Shown: positions 8,622 through 20,116 of the stretch, piece by piece | How the letters are laid out: every line of letters begins with the position of its first letter | Position numbering within the stretch: the first letter of the stretch is position 1 | Source: Prosthecobacter vanneervenii | GTDB taxonomy: Bacteria; Verrucomicrobiota; Verrucomicrobiia; Verrucomicrobiales; Verrucomicrobiaceae | NCBI RefSeq assembly: GCF_014203095.1 | Contig: NZ_JACHIG010000002.1 | Location: forward strand, 301,695-365,694 | Length of the DNA: 64,000 nt | Direction: 5' to 3' | Made by a program: the position numbers and the translations under genes | Notes under the pieces: model-generated | The model's input: only the letters and a program-made list of their open reading frames with translations | Databases searched by the model: none | What the model was told of the DNA's origin: nothing

Positions 8622-9353
8622 TTAAGGCCAAGGGCGAAAATACAGATCCTCAGAAAGGCGAACTGCAGGCTTGTCCTCGGCACTGAATACGCGCCACTCG
8701 TGAATGGACAGGAAATCCAAGAAGACAGAGACTGTGGAACTGCCGGGATCTGGCGTGCAAAACGAATGACCGGTGAAAACGGCTGGCTCGGAGAACAGTC
8801 TTTTAAGATAAGCTATGTCAGCGACCGAATCACGGCCACTCGTAGCCAGAATCAAATCCCATCTGGCAAACGCGGGAGAAAGGTAGTCGCGCAAAAAGTC
8901 CCGCGGAGCCAGAAAGTGGAACAACCGCAGCATCTCCGATGTGGATATTTGAGTCAACGACCCGTACGAAGGAGCTCCGGAAGAAGCTAACTCAATCACT
9001 CCCCAATCAGCCTGTGACAAAGAAAGTGGCCCATGCTTCATCATCCAACCTGGTGGCGCATATTCACGAACCACCTCATCCCCTTTGAGCATGGCCTCAA
9101 AAGCTGGAATGAAAAGGACGCGGTCAGCAGCCCGGCGCAAAGCAACGCACCCACCCATACTGCAGCCCTTGAAAAGACACACCTCGCAAAGTTCAACCTC
9201 CAACAGAGAGTGGTCCGTCCACTCAATGTGATCAGTTGCATTGCAGATAATCACATCATCACAGAGCACCTGCCTAACCTTGCAGCCCAACTGTCCCGAA
9301 GCACTCAAATCGAGCTTTACCTTACGTGTTTCAATCTTGGCGGGGGTCCACAT
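8622..9353 (-). CDS. Hypothetical protein, orphan-like
   Basis: This 243-residue soluble protein has no signal peptide or membrane helix and no motif I recognise. It is Cys-rich in the middle (VELCEVCLFKGCSMGGC). By eye its base composition is less GC-rich than its neighbours, and the flanking DNA (8440-8560 and 9354-9420) is AT-richer too, which suggests acquired DNA. It is read as the real frame because the amino-acid composition is balanced, unlike the plus-strand frames that overlap it. Confidence 0.6.
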   Translation of the reverse strand: MWTPAKIETRKVKLDLSASGQLGCKVRQVLCDDVIICNATDHIEWTDHSLLEVELCEVCLFKGCSMGGCVALRRAADRVLFIPAFEAMLKGDEVVREYAPPGWMMKHGPLSLSQADWGVIELASSGAPSYGSLTQISTSEMLRLFHFLAPRDFLRDYLSPAFARWDLILATSGRDSVADIAYLKRLFSEPAVFTGHSFCTPDPGSSTVSVFLDFLSIHEWRVFSAEDKPAVRLSEDLYFRPWP

Positions 9354-9443
9354 GGTTTGTTGATGAAGTCAAATTTGCCTGCTCACAGCTTTGAAACCAT
9401 CGTGATGGGTTTCCAAAAAAGCAGCCTGAAGTCAAGCACGGCA

Positions 9444-10328
9444 TCACCTCTTCAAATGCCGCTGAAAAAAGACGGAGACTTCGGCGAAGAGATCGTTTTC
9501 GAGGCGGAACCAGTGGTGCTTTTCGGGGGCGACGAGGAAGATGGTTTCGATGCCGGCTTCGGCGAGGGCGATATGGTAGCGCTCGCTCTGATGGATGGGG
9601 ACAACGCCGTCGAACTGGCCGTGAATGATGAGAGTGGGCGGCGTGGAGGGGCCGATGTGGTGGATGGGGCTGGCCTGGGTGGCGAGCTCCAGCTTGTCCT
9701 CGACACGGCCGCCGAAGAGTTGATCGACAAGACTGAGGCCGTGGCGTTTGGCGTGGATGCGGGCGAGCTCGACCATGTCTGTGGGAGCATAGAGCATGCA
9801 GACGGCGCGGATGCGCTGCTTTCCCTCCTGAGCAGCGAGCATGGCGGCAAGCTGCCCGCCGGAGGATTCGCCGCTGGCGCCCATGCGGGTGGCGTCGATG
9901 CCGTATTCGGCACCGTGATCGCGCAGCCACTGGGCAGCGGCCTCGCAGTCGTGAAGCTGAGCGGGATACACAGCCTGATTGCTCATGCGGTACTGAATGG
10001 ACGCCACGGCGATACCGCAGCTGGTGAGGTCCCGCACATTGACGTGGTAGCCCTTGCTGCCAAAGCGCCAGCAGCCCCCGAACATCCACAAAACTACGGG
10101 CACAGGGCGGTCTGATCGTGGGATGTAGAGGTCCATGCGTAGCTTATGACCGTCCGGCGCGGCAAATAGGACATCGCGGTAGACTTTCTCCCCGGGACGC
10201 TCCGGGCCGTAGGTGGCGCAGCCGCTGGCGAGGAGGCTGAGCGCCAGGCAGATCAGGCGCAGCGCCTGAGCGCCGGCTGCCGAGGCAGACGGGGGCTGCC
10301 AAAGGGTGGGCTGGAGGGCGGTGCTCAT
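9444..10328 (-). CDS. Lipoprotein alpha/beta hydrolase (carboxylesterase/BD-FAE-like)
   Basis: The precursor is 294 residues with a lipobox LLASGC at about residues 32-37, so it is probably exported and lipid-anchored. The fold matches the hormone-sensitive-lipase/BD-FAE type: oxyanion segment WMFGGCWRFG (the usual HGGG is replaced by FGG), nucleophile elbow GASGESSGGQLA (about residues 152-163; Ser within GESSG instead of the commoner GDSAG), an Asp in HGQFDGVVP, and a His in EKHHWF. It is likely to act on small esters such as carbohydrate-linked acetate or ferulate; the substrate is inferred. It appears to be a single-gene unit. Confidence 0.8.
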   Translation of the reverse strand: MSTALQPTLWQPPSASAAGAQALRLICLALSLLASGCATYGPERPGEKVYRDVLFAAPDGHKLRMDLYIPRSDRPVPVVLWMFGGCWRFGSKGYHVNVRDLTSCGIAVASIQYRMSNQAVYPAQLHDCEAAAQWLRDHGAEYGIDATRMGASGESSGGQLAAMLAAQEGKQRIRAVCMLYAPTDMVELARIHAKRHGLSLVDQLFGGRVEDKLELATQASPIHHIGPSTPPTLIIHGQFDGVVPIHQSERYHIALAEAGIETIFLVAPEKHHWFRLENDLFAEVSVFFQRHLKR

Positions 10329-10576
10329 GGCTTGACTCTGTTACGCAAGGTATGAGATGGGAGAAGCCTCTTTTCGATTCGAAGCAAATCAATGGCCACC
10401 GGGATTTTCTGGGTCGGAGAATGGTGCGCTCTCTGCTGCTGCAGGCTGGAGAAACTGGCTCAGGCGTGCTTTTTGGGGCTTTTGCAGTTCCCTCTTTTCA
10501 CCCCTGACATCCGCCTCCACCCTGCGCTTCAGAAAAGAACGCCCGCGACACCACGTTAAGCTCCCCTTCCCCCTGC

Positions 10577-13500
10577 ATGAATCTTGCCCTCCGTCCCGCC
10601 ACGCACGAAGCCCTGGAGCGTTTCCGCCTGCGTCGTCAAAAGCTGCTGCAGTGCCGCGCTCTGCTCTGCGCCGCAGCACTGGCCCTGGCCGCATTCACCT
10701 TGATCGCCCTGCTGGACCGGGCGTGGTTCATGCCGGATGTGCTGAGGCCATGGATCACCCTGATCAGCTATGGCGGTGCTGCCTATGCGGCGTGGCGTGT
10801 GGCATGGCGCTTCATCGCCGAGGGGCGCGGGAAAGAGGGTGCCGCAAGGCTGATCGAGGCCGTCGAACCGGCGCTGCGCGAGCGCCTGCTGGCTGCCGTG
10901 GAGCTGGCCTCACCCAATGGTGGTGCGGGAGTGCAGGACTCGACGGAGTTTCGTGAAAAACTGCAGAATGATGTGGCTGCGGCGCTGGAGGGGATCGACT
11001 GGGATGCACGTCTGCCCGCCCGTGCGCTGCGCCCATGGTTCATCGGGGCTGGTGCTGCGGTGGGTGTGATCCTGCTGCTGTGCCTGGTGCCGGGACTGCA
11101 CCTTGCCGGCTTTATGGCGCGTGCGGCGCTGCCCTTTGCCAATCTGGAGCGCCCAGCCTCCGTGCAGATCCGCATCGTGGAACCGCTGAAGGCCCACGCG
11201 CTGGCTCCCATCGGGTCAGAGGTCCCGCTCGTCATCGAGACGGAAGGCCCGCAGCCGCCGCAGGCCACGCTGGAGTTTCAGGTGGAGGGCTCCAAAGCCC
11301 GCCGCACCGAACTCTCCGCCGTAGGCACCGCACGCTTTGAGGGGGTGATTCCCGTGGGGCAGACCGACGTGCGCTACCGTGTGCATGTGGCCGATGCCAT
11401 CTCTCCCTGGCGCAGCCTGAGTGCGCGTGCACGACCACGTGTGGTGGAGTTTACCAAAACCATCATCCCGCCCGCCTACTCCGGCTGGAAGGAAACTAAA
11501 ATCACGGCGGACCAGGGAGACTTGGAGGCACTGGACGGCTCCACCATCAAGCTGACGCTCAAGACGAACCAGCCGGTAACGCGCAGCGACATCATTTTAA
11601 ATCCTGACCTGCCGGAAAAAAAGACGCTGCCCACCACCGCTGCTGCGGACGGCCAGCTCTCCACCGAACTGGTGGTGCAGCCCACGCACAGCTCCTGGCA
11701 GATCGCACTGAAGTCTGAAGAGACCGGCTTTACGAATGAGGAGAGCACGCCCTGGCGCATCTCCACCATTCCGGACCTGCCGCCCACGGCGCAGATCAAT
11801 GACCCGATGGAGCAGATCGAGCTGCTGCCAGATGAAGCCGTGCGACTGAGCGGCCTTGTGACCGACGATGTGGGCCTCGCCACGGTGCAGCTCTCCCACG
11901 CCATCAATGGCGCCGACTGGACCGAGCGTGATCTGCCTGTGGAGAAAGCCGTGAAGGAATCTCCGGTACAGGCGCTGCTGCCGCTGGCTCCGCTGGGCGT
12001 GAAGCCCGGAGACGCACTGCTGCTCAAACTCGTCGTCACTGATCTCAAGGGACAAAAGGCCGAGTCCACCCCGGTGCGCGTGCTCATTCTGGAGCAGACG
12101 GTGGATCCCCGCCAGCGTGCATGGGCAGAGAGCCAGCGCCGCCTGGCCCTGAAGGCAGACCGCCTCGAAGAGCAGGCCCGCGACCTGCGACAGGCGCTGG
12201 ACAAAGTGCGCAAGTCTGAACGCAACGCCCGCAAGAATCCCGACAAGGCCCAGGACGAAGCCGCCAGCGCACTGGCCAGCGCGCAGGAAAAATTCGACCA
12301 GGTCAAAACCCAGGCCGATGACCTCTGGAACGCACTGAAGGAGGCTTCCCGAGATGCGCCCAATCAGCTCGACACCGCCGAGGCCCAGGCCGTGGGACAA
12401 AAGCTCTCCCAGCTCCGCCGCGAAAACGTGGCCGACCTTGAAAAGCTGACCTCTGACGAGATCGAAAACACCGACCAGCTCAAGCGTGCCGCCAGTGAGG
12501 CGCAGGGTGCCGCAGCCACCATCGCCGATGCCCTGCGCGCCTTTGCCGCCGAGGACAGCGCACGCATCGCCGCGCAGGAGTCGCAGCAGCTGCAGCGCCA
12601 GTCGCGCATGCTCACCGAGACCTCCCTGCAGGCCAACCGTGATGCCGAGCAGCGCCCCAAGTGGCAGGAGCAGCAGCGCGCGCTGATGGCGCAGTCCAAG
12701 ACGCTGCAAAAGGATCTTGAGAAACTGGGAGAGACGCAGAAAGGCCGCTACCGCAATCAATTCCAAGATCTGGATAAGAAGGTGACGGAATCCGCCGCTG
12801 ATCTGGCCTCCAGCCTGGACAAGCCGGAACAAACCAAGAGCCCCGAGCATCTCTATGGTGCCTCTGACAATCTGCGCAATCGCCTCCAGCAGGCTGCAGA
12901 CACCACACGCAACATCGCCGAGCAGACCGCCAATGAGGCCCAGCAGAAACGCGAAAACCTCCTGCGCCAGGAAAACCCTGCGTTAGCCAAGGTCGTCAAA
13001 GCCCGCTACTACCTCGCCGAGGCCGAAAACGCCACGCGCGACCCAAAGCATAAGAAGAAAAACGACAACGACGGCCTCACACCGCTCAAGAGCGCCGAGA
13101 AGCAGCTCACTGAGGCCTCCCGTCAGCTTCAGGATCAGGCTGAGCTGCGTGAGCAAAATCAGGCGTCCAACACCCAGGCAGCACTGGACATGAACCGCGC
13201 CAGCCGCGCCGTGGGAGAGCTGGCACGCCAGGCCGGAGCCGCTGAAGGCATTCCGCTTCCCACACAGGAAGAGGCGGACAAAACACGCCGCAGCAATGGC
13301 CCGCCCTCCCCTGCCACCAAGGCTGTGGCCGCCCTCAAAGATCAGGCCGCCGAGCTGGAACAGGCCGCACGCGTGCTGGATGCCGACGCAGCAGTGCAGG
13401 ACGCCGCCCAGGCACTGGAATCTGCACAGGCAGGAGCCAGCCGCCCGCAAAACCAGCAGGACTTTGCTGAAACAGCCGCGCAATCCCGCGCCGCCGCCCA

Positions 13501-15259
13501 GGCCCTGCAGCAGGTGCCTGAGAAGATCAATCGCGCCCGCCTTGCAGAGGCCCTTCAGCAGAAAGATCCTGAGGCCGCCAACCTCCTGCGCCAGACCGCG
13601 CAGCAGGCCAGCGATTCCTCCCGCAATGCCGCCGAGCAGAGCAAGAACCTGGCCCGTGAAGCCTCCCAGATGCAGGCCGGTCAGCAGCTCAATACCCAGC
13701 CCTCCCAGCAAGCCACCGCAGACGCCAGCCAGAAGGCCAACCAGCTCACCGCACAGCTTCAGCCGCAGATCGATGCCGCACGTGCGCAGCTTGCCGCACT
13801 GACCCCCGGCGTCAGCGACATGATGAAACGTGTGGCTGAAGATCTGAAACAGACCCAGCAGGACACCCAGACCGCCGCAAACGATGCCAAGGCTGAAAAG
13901 CCCGTGGCCGAAGTGGCAGCCAAGGCTCAGGAACTCCGCCCGGAAGCTGCGGAAAACGCCGAGAAAATGGCCTCCCTGCAGGCCGCTCTGCGTCAGGAGG
14001 CCAATGCGGCGAACCTCGCCAAACAGAACGAGTCTCAGATGTCCCGCACGGCAGACGTGGCCCTGGCTCAGATGCAGCAGAAGGCGCCGCAGATTTCTCA
14101 AAATCTCAAGCAGGCCGCGCAGGCCACGCAGAGCCAGCCCCAGCAGCAGGCCCTGCAGTCTGCCGCCAATGCCCAGCAGCAGACAGCGCAGGCACTGGAG
14201 CAGCTGGCTCAGAACATGAAGAAGATCGAAGACGGCCAGCAGCTCACCGACGCCGAACAGGCCGCCATGCAGAAGATGGAGCAGGAGCTGGGCGTGCAGG
14301 AGCCACTGGACGAAGCCTACCAGCGCGCCCAGGAGCTGGCGGAGATGGCCAAGGACGCCACGCAGAACCCGCAGGCCGTGCTTGAGGCCCTGGAAAAAGA
14401 ACTGCCCAAAAACCAGGCCATGCAGAAAGCCCTGGCAGAAACGGCGAAGAACACCGCGCAGATGGCCGAGCAGGCTGTGGCCAAGGAAACCCAGCAGGCC
14501 GTGCAGAACGGCATGGCGCAAAAGCAGGCCGCCAACGATCTCGCCCGCGTCTCCCGCCATCAGGAGCGTCTGGGAGACAAGGCCGCTGCGCAGAAGGTCG
14601 CACAGGCCAGCGCCCAGCTTCAGGAGGCAGGACAGAAAGCCGAGGCCATGCAGGCCAATCCAGTGCCCAATCCCCAGGCTGCGCAGCAAAGCCAGGCGAA
14701 TGCAGCCCAGGCCGCCAAAGCCGCCGAGGCCACCGCCAGCCAGACCTCTCCCCCCATGCTGGCCTCTCCTCTGGAACAACTTCAGGGCCAGATGCTGGCT
14801 CAGGCGCTGGACCAGCTCGATGCCCAGCTCCACCCTGCTCAGGGCAGCCAGCAGCCATCTCAAAACGGCCAGCAACAGCAGCAGCAGCAACAACAAGGTG
14901 GCCAGCAGAATGCCCAGCAGAGCCTGAGCAATGCCCAGCAGGCGCAGCAGCAGAGCATGGCAGACGCACGCAATCAGGGCCAGGCCCCCGGCCAGAAGCC
15001 CTCCCAGCAGCAGGCGCAGAATCAGAAGCAGCAGGGCCAAAACACCCAGGCCCAGTCTGCCGAAGGTGGCAACCAGGCCACCCAGCTGCAGGACGGCACC
15101 CTGGGACAGATCATGGTCCTGACCAAAGGAGACTGGGGCCACCTTCCGCAGAAAATGGCCGAAGACCTCACCGAAGCCACCCGCTCGGAAGCAGCGCCGG
15201 AATACCGCGCCGCGATTGAGAACTACTACAAGGCCATCGCGGCGAAGGCGAAGAAGTAA
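10577..15259 (+). CDS. Giant Gln/Ala-rich coiled-coil protein, DUF4175-like
   Basis: This is a 1560-residue protein. Two hydrophobic segments near the N-terminus (about residues 30-50 and 53-75) and a third near 155-175 suggest membrane anchoring. Residues about 190-500 form beta-rich, Ig-like repeats of the type in DUF4175 proteins. From about 510 to 1500 the chain is almost continuous Gln/Ala/Glu-rich coiled coil, with a polyglutamine run near residue 1435. The C-terminus (TLGQIMVLTKGDWGHLPQ, then EYRAAIENYYKAIA) resembles the end of batch-type proteins linked to MoxR/DUF58 genes. Such genes lie 5 kb away in the opposite orientation. A structural or periplasm-spanning role is inferred. Confidence 0.8.
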   Translation: MNLALRPATHEALERFRLRRQKLLQCRALLCAAALALAAFTLIALLDRAWFMPDVLRPWITLISYGGAAYAAWRVAWRFIAEGRGKEGAARLIEAVEPALRERLLAAVELASPNGGAGVQDSTEFREKLQNDVAAALEGIDWDARLPARALRPWFIGAGAAVGVILLLCLVPGLHLAGFMARAALPFANLERPASVQIRIVEPLKAHALAPIGSEVPLVIETEGPQPPQATLEFQVEGSKARRTELSAVGTARFEGVIPVGQTDVRYRVHVADAISPWRSLSARARPRVVEFTKTIIPPAYSGWKETKITADQGDLEALDGSTIKLTLKTNQPVTRSDIILNPDLPEKKTLPTTAAADGQLSTELVVQPTHSSWQIALKSEETGFTNEESTPWRISTIPDLPPTAQINDPMEQIELLPDEAVRLSGLVTDDVGLATVQLSHAINGADWTERDLPVEKAVKESPVQALLPLAPLGVKPGDALLLKLVVTDLKGQKAESTPVRVLILEQTVDPRQRAWAESQRRLALKADRLEEQARDLRQALDKVRKSERNARKNPDKAQDEAASALASAQEKFDQVKTQADDLWNALKEASRDAPNQLDTAEAQAVGQKLSQLRRENVADLEKLTSDEIENTDQLKRAASEAQGAAATIADALRAFAAEDSARIAAQESQQLQRQSRMLTETSLQANRDAEQRPKWQEQQRALMAQSKTLQKDLEKLGETQKGRYRNQFQDLDKKVTESAADLASSLDKPEQTKSPEHLYGASDNLRNRLQQAADTTRNIAEQTANEAQQKRENLLRQENPALAKVVKARYYLAEAENATRDPKHKKKNDNDGLTPLKSAEKQLTEASRQLQDQAELREQNQASNTQAALDMNRASRAVGELARQAGAAEGIPLPTQEEADKTRRSNGPPSPATKAVAALKDQAAELEQAARVLDADAAVQDAAQALESAQAGASRPQNQQDFAETAAQSRAAAQALQQVPEKINRARLAEALQQKDPEAANLLRQTAQQASDSSRNAAEQSKNLAREASQMQAGQQLNTQPSQQATADASQKANQLTAQLQPQIDAARAQLAALTPGVSDMMKRVAEDLKQTQQDTQTAANDAKAEKPVAEVAAKAQELRPEAAENAEKMASLQAALRQEANAANLAKQNESQMSRTADVALAQMQQKAPQISQNLKQAAQATQSQPQQQALQSAANAQQQTAQALEQLAQNMKKIEDGQQLTDAEQAAMQKMEQELGVQEPLDEAYQRAQELAEMAKDATQNPQAVLEALEKELPKNQAMQKALAETAKNTAQMAEQAVAKETQQAVQNGMAQKQAANDLARVSRHQERLGDKAAAQKVAQASAQLQEAGQKAEAMQANPVPNPQAAQQSQANAAQAAKAAEATASQTSPPMLASPLEQLQGQMLAQALDQLDAQLHPAQGSQQPSQNGQQQQQQQQQGGQQNAQQSLSNAQQAQQQSMADARNQGQAPGQKPSQQQAQNQKQQGQNTQAQSAEGGNQATQLQDGTLGQIMVLTKGDWGHLPQKMAEDLTEATRSEAAPEYRAAIENYYKAIAAKAKK

Positions 15260-15478
15260 CCGGTTTCCTTCATCCCCCACCTGGGTTGCCGTTTCTCAGA
15301 AACACGCCGCCTGCCGCATACTGCGCGCCCGCTCTGCAGGCAGCGCCGCGTGCTCGCTGGTTATTTTGGAGCCACTCAATCGTGGGCCTTGCATTCCAAA
15401 ACGTTCAAAATCAAAATCTGGAGGGATTATTCATTTATTTCTCATGCGAGAGCGGAAAATTTCACAAGGGGTCAGGTC

Positions 15479-18400
15479 GTGCTGATTCACCCCAAAAACC
15501 AAGCGGGTTTTACCCTGGCCTTGATCTTCCTCCTCCTCACTGGGATTGGAGCTTGGTGGAGCCAGCAGCAGAATGCGGCCGCTTTTGACTCCTTTGACCA
15601 CACGCACCGCGTCAACGACACGCTCGATGCCATTCTGCTGAATGTACTGACGCTGAAAAAAGGTGCCACGGAGTTTGCCCTCTCCGGAGACGAAGCCACC
15701 CTGCGCTCCTACCAGGATGCCAAAGACTCCCTGCCAAAGGCCGCTGCAAAAGCACAGCAGCTCATGCAGGAAAATCCCCGCCAGCAGCAGCGAATGGCGC
15801 TACTGGCCCCCCTCCTGAGCGAGAGCCTGGATCAGGCGGCCGGCATCATCCAGATGCGCCGCAGCGGAGATACAGCCGGCGCTCATCAGCGCATCAGCCA
15901 GGACTTGGGCAGAAAAAACACGGAGGCCATCCGCAGCGTGATCCTGGCCATGAAGGCCGAGGAAAGCGATCTCCTTCCTGAGATCAAATCGCGCACGGCA
16001 CAGCTCTACCTTCAGACGAAGGTCATCGTGGGCTGTGGCACCTTGCTTTCCCTTTGTGTGCTCCTGCTGGCACACGCCATGATGAAGAGGGACACGGCAA
16101 AAAGACTTCAAGCGGAAACGGAGCGCGATCTCTTCTTTACCGTGCCGCTGGACATGCTCTGCATCATCTCCGAAGACGGCTACCTCAAGCGCGCCAACCC
16201 CGCCCTCTCCGCCACCCTCGGCTGGAGCGTGGAGGAACTCCTGGCCCGCCCCTACGCCGAGCTGCTGCACCCGGATGACCGCGCCCCCACGGCGGCGGAG
16301 ATCCAGCGACAGCTGCTGGTGGGAGAAGGCGTGCTGCAGTATGAAACACGCTGCCTGCACAAAGACGGCAGCTACCGCGTCTTTTGGTGGCGCTCCGTCC
16401 CGCAGCCAGGCGGCCTCATTTACGCCAGCGGGCGCGATGTCACCGCGCAGAAAGCCGCCGCCGAGGTGCTGCGCTCCAGCGAGGAAAAACTCTCCGTCAC
16501 CCTCAACTCCATCGGGGACGCCGTGCTGGCCACCGATGCCGAGCGCCGCATCACACGCCTGAATCCCGTGGCGGAAAAGCTCACCGGCTGGACGCTGCAG
16601 GAGGCGCTCGGACATCCCGTGGATGAAGTGCTGAAGATCATCCATGAAGAGACGCGCCAGCCAGCCACACTCCCGGTGGATGAGGTGCTTGCCTCGGGAG
16701 AGATTCGTGGTCTGGCCAGCCGCACCATCGTCATCTCCCGCCATGGCGCTGAATGCCCCATCCGCGACAGCGCAGCGCCCATCCGCGACTCGACAGGCCG
16801 CATCATCGGCGTGGTGCTCGTCTTCCACGATTCGCGTCAGGAAAATCAAATGGAGCACATCCTGAGAGAAGGCGAGGCACTGAGCCGCGCCATCATCGAC
16901 TCCATGCCTGCCAATGTCGCCGTCGTGGACAGGCAGGGCACCATCATCGCTGTCAATAATGGCTGGGAACGCTTCGCACGGGAAAATGGTGCGGAGTCCC
17001 TGGCTGCGGTGGGGCTTGGGGTCAACTATCTGGAGGTCTGTGAGCGTGCGGTGCCGGAGCTTGAGGAGGAGGCGAACGAGATCATGAAAGGCCTTCGTGG
17101 GGTGCTGGATCTTTCCCTCCCGTTGTTCAGCCGTGAATACCCCTGCCACTCGCCCACGGAGAAGCGCTGGTTTTCCATGCATGTCACCCCCCTGGCACGT
17201 GCTGAAGGCGGGGCTGTCATCTCCCACATCAACATCACTGCAAGCAAGAGGGCTGAGGCCGAGGTACGCCGCCTCAATGAAAATCTGGAGCAGCTCGTGG
17301 CCGACCGCACCTGCGCCCTGCAGGAGAGCGAGGAACGCACGCGCCAGATCATTGAGACAGCGCTCGATGCCATTATCACCGTCGATGCAGACGGCCACAT
17401 CAGCGGCTGGAACCCCCAGGCACGCGCCATCTTTGGCTGGGATGCCTCGGAGGCGGTGGGCCGCAGCCTCGCGGAGACCATCATCACTCCCGGGCAGCGC
17501 GCCGCCCAGGCGCAGGTATGGCAGCAGCTCTTTGACTCCGAGAAAAAACGCCTGGAGCTCGAATGCACACGGCGGGATGGCAGCACCATCCTCGTGGAGC
17601 TGACCACGGCCTCCTTTACCCACGGGGGAAAACGCCAGCACAGCGCGTTTGTGCGCGACGTGACGGAGCAGCGGAAGGCAGAGGCCGAGATGCTGGCCAG
17701 CCGCCGACGCATGAGCGACATCCTCAACAGCATGTTCACCTTTGTGGGGCTCTTCACCCCCGAGGGGCGCATGCTGGAGGTGAACCACGCACCGCTCGAA
17801 CTGACCGGCATGCAGCGGGAGCAGGTCATCGGCCAGCTCCTCTGGGAGACCGGCTGGTGGAGCCACTCCACTGAAGCCCGCGATAAAATACGCTCAGCCC
17901 TCGAACGTGCGGCTGCAGGTGAAATCGTGCGCGACGATTTTGAGGTGCTCAGCCAGGACGGAGCGCTCCTGGTGGTGGATGCTGTCTTCAATCCCCTGCG
18001 CGATGAAGCAGGGAACATCACCCAGGTCGTTGCCTCCGGCGTGGATGTCACCGTGCGCAAACATGCCGAGAAAGCCCTGCGCGAGAGTGAGCAGCTCTAC
18101 CGCTCCCTCATTGAGACCAGCGGAGACGCCGTTTTCCTCGTCGCTGGAGACGGCCGCATTCTTTCCTGCAACGAAGCTGCCGCCAGCATGCACGGCTTCA
18201 CGGAAGAGGAGATCACCCGCATGAACATCCGCGACCTCGACGACCTCGAGGCCGCCAAGGCATCCCCCGCACGCCTGCAGCGTATCAAACAGGGAGAGAC
18301 GCTGCGCTTTGAGCTCAATCACCGCCGCAAAGACGGCTCCATCTTCCCCCTCGAAGTCGTGGCCACCCCCGTCCAGATCGCAGGAGAATGGTGCATCCTG

Positions 18401-20104
18401 GCGAATGAGCGGGACATCACGGAGCGCCGCCGCACAGCTGAACGCAATGCTGCCTACCTGCACAAACTGCGCCGGCTCTCTGAGCAGAGCATGCGCCTCT
18501 CGGGAGATCCTGCCGCAGTGTTTGAAGATGTTGCCGGCATGATCGCCGAGCTTTTTGACGTCCCCGTGGTCTGCCTCGCTGAGGTGGTAGGTCCGGAGCT
18601 GCGCTTCAGAGCAGTCCGCCTGAATGGCCAGACGGTGCGGGACGCCGGCGGCTGCCCCATCACGGGCACGCCCTGTGCCACCGTCGAGGCCACCCGAGAC
18701 TTGTGTCTCTATGAGCGGGCCCAGGAGCTCTTCCCGCAGGCCACGCTGCTGCGCGACTACCAGGCTCAAACCTACTTTGGCGTTCCCTCGCTGGATGCCG
18801 CAGGAAAGGTGGTCGCCATCACCTGCCTGCTGGATTCCCGGCCGCGCGAGTTTGCCGACGAAGACCGGGAGATTCTCCGCATCATCGCCCAGCGTGTGGC
18901 CATGGAGCTGGAGCGCAGCCGCAGCCTGGCCGAGCGGCGTGACATGGAGCGCCATGCCTTGCGCTCCCAGCGCATGGAGGCCCTCGGCACGCTCTCCGGC
19001 GGCGTGGCGCATGATTTGAACAACGCCCTGGCCCCCATCCTGATGGGCGTGGACATGCTCCGCATCCGCTGCCCGCAGGAGTCCAAGATCCTGGACATCT
19101 TTGAATCCAGCGCCCGGCGCGGCGCGGAGATGGTGCGCCAGCTCCTCACCTTTGCCAAAGGTGCGGAAGGAGATCTCGTGCCGCTGCAGGTGGAGTACCT
19201 CGTGAGAGAAATGGAAAAGCTGATGAACAGCAGCTTCCCCAAAAACATCCAGTTCAGCATCTCCTGTGCGCCGGAATTGCCGGCCGTGAAGGGAGACGCC
19301 ACCCAGCTCCACCAGGTGCTGCTGAATCTCTGCGTCAATGCCCGCGACGCCATGCCCACCGGCGGCACGCTGACCCTGGATGCCCAGCCCATGGTCGTGG
19401 ACGAAGCCTTTGCCAGCATGATCCCGGACGCCAGGCCCGGCAGCTATGTGACCCTGCGTGTACAGGACACCGGCACCGGCATCCCGCAGGACATCATCGA
19501 CCGTATCTTCGACCCCTTCTTCACCACCAAGAGCCCGGACAAGGGCACCGGCCTGGGGCTCTCCACCGTCATAGGCATCGTCAGAAGTCATGGCGGTTTC
19601 TTGAAGGTCACCTCTCAGGATGGGCAGGGCTCCACCTTCACCGTCTTCCTGCCAGCCCTGGCGGATGCCCTTCCCGCAGCAGTGCCCAGCAGCGCCATTC
19701 CCTCACCTGCCCCCATCTTCCGCGGCCATGGAGAGACCATCCTCCTGGTGGACGACGAGGAAGCCGTGCGCGAGATGGCCGGTGCCGTGCTGGAGCGTCT
19801 GAACTTCAAGGTCATCACCGCCACCAATGGCGCGGATGCCCTCCTCCTGGCCATGCACCATCAGCAGGAGCTCAGTGCCATCATCACCGATCTGCACATG
19901 CCCCACATGGACGGCCTCTCCTTTGTGCGCGTGCTGCGCAGGCTGCAGCCGGACATCCCCGTGGTGGTGGCCAGCGGCCGCCTGGAAGCCGCGCAGGCAG
20001 AGGAAATGCAGGAGCTGGGTGTTACCCACCGGCTGGACAAACCCTACACCGAACGCCAGCTCTCCGAGGTGCTGCACGCCATGCTCACACCTTCGGCGGC
20101 ATGA
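15479..20104 (+). CDS. Membrane hybrid histidine kinase with CHASE3-like sensor, about six PAS domains, GAF and receiver
   Basis: This is a sensor kinase of about 1541 residues. TM1 is at about 8-26, followed by an extracytoplasmic CHASE3-like helical domain (30-180) and TM2 at about 182-203. PAS domains start near 216, 334, 464, 617, 739 and 870, then a GAF domain (about 996-1130). The HisKA box is [13 protein letters not shown] (His about 1178), the HATPase carries NARDAM, DTGTGIP and GTGLGLS, and the C-terminal receiver has its phosphoacceptor Asp in [11 protein letters not shown] (about 1471). GTG at 15479 is preferred because it follows AAGGGG at 8-nt spacing and begins just before TM1; the upstream extension has no plausible sequence. 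The cognate output is not in the window. Confidence 0.88.
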   Translation: MLIHPKNQAGFTLALIFLLLTGIGAWWSQQQNAAAFDSFDHTHRVNDTLDAILLNVLTLKKGATEFALSGDEATLRSYQDAKDSLPKAAAKAQQLMQENPRQQQRMALLAPLLSESLDQAAGIIQMRRSGDTAGAHQRISQDLGRKNTEAIRSVILAMKAEESDLLPEIKSRTAQLYLQTKVIVGCGTLLSLCVLLLAHAMMKRDTAKRLQAETERDLFFTVPLDMLCIISEDGYLKRANPALSATLGWSVEELLARPYAELLHPDDRAPTAAEIQRQLLVGEGVLQYETRCLHKDGSYRVFWWRSVPQPGGLIYASGRDVTAQKAAAEVLRSSEEKLSVTLNSIGDAVLATDAERRITRLNPVAEKLTGWTLQEALGHPVDEVLKIIHEETRQPATLPVDEVLASGEIRGLASRTIVISRHGAECPIRDSAAPIRDSTGRIIGVVLVFHDSRQENQMEHILREGEALSRAIIDSMPANVAVVDRQGTIIAVNNGWERFARENGAESLAAVGLGVNYLEVCERAVPELEEEANEIMKGLRGVLDLSLPLFSREYPCHSPTEKRWFSMHVTPLARAEGGAVISHINITASKRAEAEVRRLNENLEQLVADRTCALQESEERTRQIIETALDAIITVDADGHISGWNPQARAIFGWDASEAVGRSLAETIITPGQRAAQAQVWQQLFDSEKKRLELECTRRDGSTILVELTTASFTHGGKRQHSAFVRDVTEQRKAEAEMLASRRRMSDILNSMFTFVGLFTPEGRMLEVNHAPLELTGMQREQVIGQLLWETGWWSHSTEARDKIRSALERAAAGEIVRDDFEVLSQDGALLVVDAVFNPLRDEAGNITQVVASGVDVTVRKHAEKALRESEQLYRSLIETSGDAVFLVAGDGRILSCNEAAASMHGFTEEEITRMNIRDLDDLEAAKASPARLQRIKQGETLRFELNHRRKDGSIFPLEVVATPVQIAGEWCILANERDITERRRTAERNAAYLHKLRRLSEQSMRLSGDPAAVFEDVAGMIAELFDVPVVCLAEVVGPELRFRAVRLNGQTVRDAGGCPITGTPCATVEATRDLCLYERAQELFPQATLLRDYQAQTYFGVPSLDAAGKVVAITCLLDSRPREFADEDREILRIIAQRVAMELERSRSLAERRDMERHALRSQRMEALGTLSGGVAHDLNNALAPILMGVDMLRIRCPQESKILDIFESSARRGAEMVRQLLTFAKGAEGDLVPLQVEYLVREMEKLMNSSFPKNIQFSISCAPELPAVKGDATQLHQVLLNLCVNARDAMPTGGTLTLDAQPMVVDEAFASMIPDARPGSYVTLRVQDTGTGIPQDIIDRIFDPFFTTKSPDKGTGLGLSTVIGIVRSHGGFLKVTSQDGQGSTFTVFLPALADALPAAVPSSAIPSPAPIFRGHGETILLVDDEEAVREMAGAVLERLNFKVITATNGADALLLAMHHQQELSAIITDLHMPHMDGLSFVRVLRRLQPDIPVVVASGRLEAAQAEEMQELGVTHRLDKPYTERQLSEVLHAMLTPSAA

Positions 20105-20116
20105 GGAAGACCGCGC

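Noticed and set aside
12983..15280. 765-residue minus-strand open frame
   Set aside because: It is antisense to the Gln-rich DUF4175-like gene; the Leu/Gly-rich translation is what CAG-rich DNA gives on the other strand.
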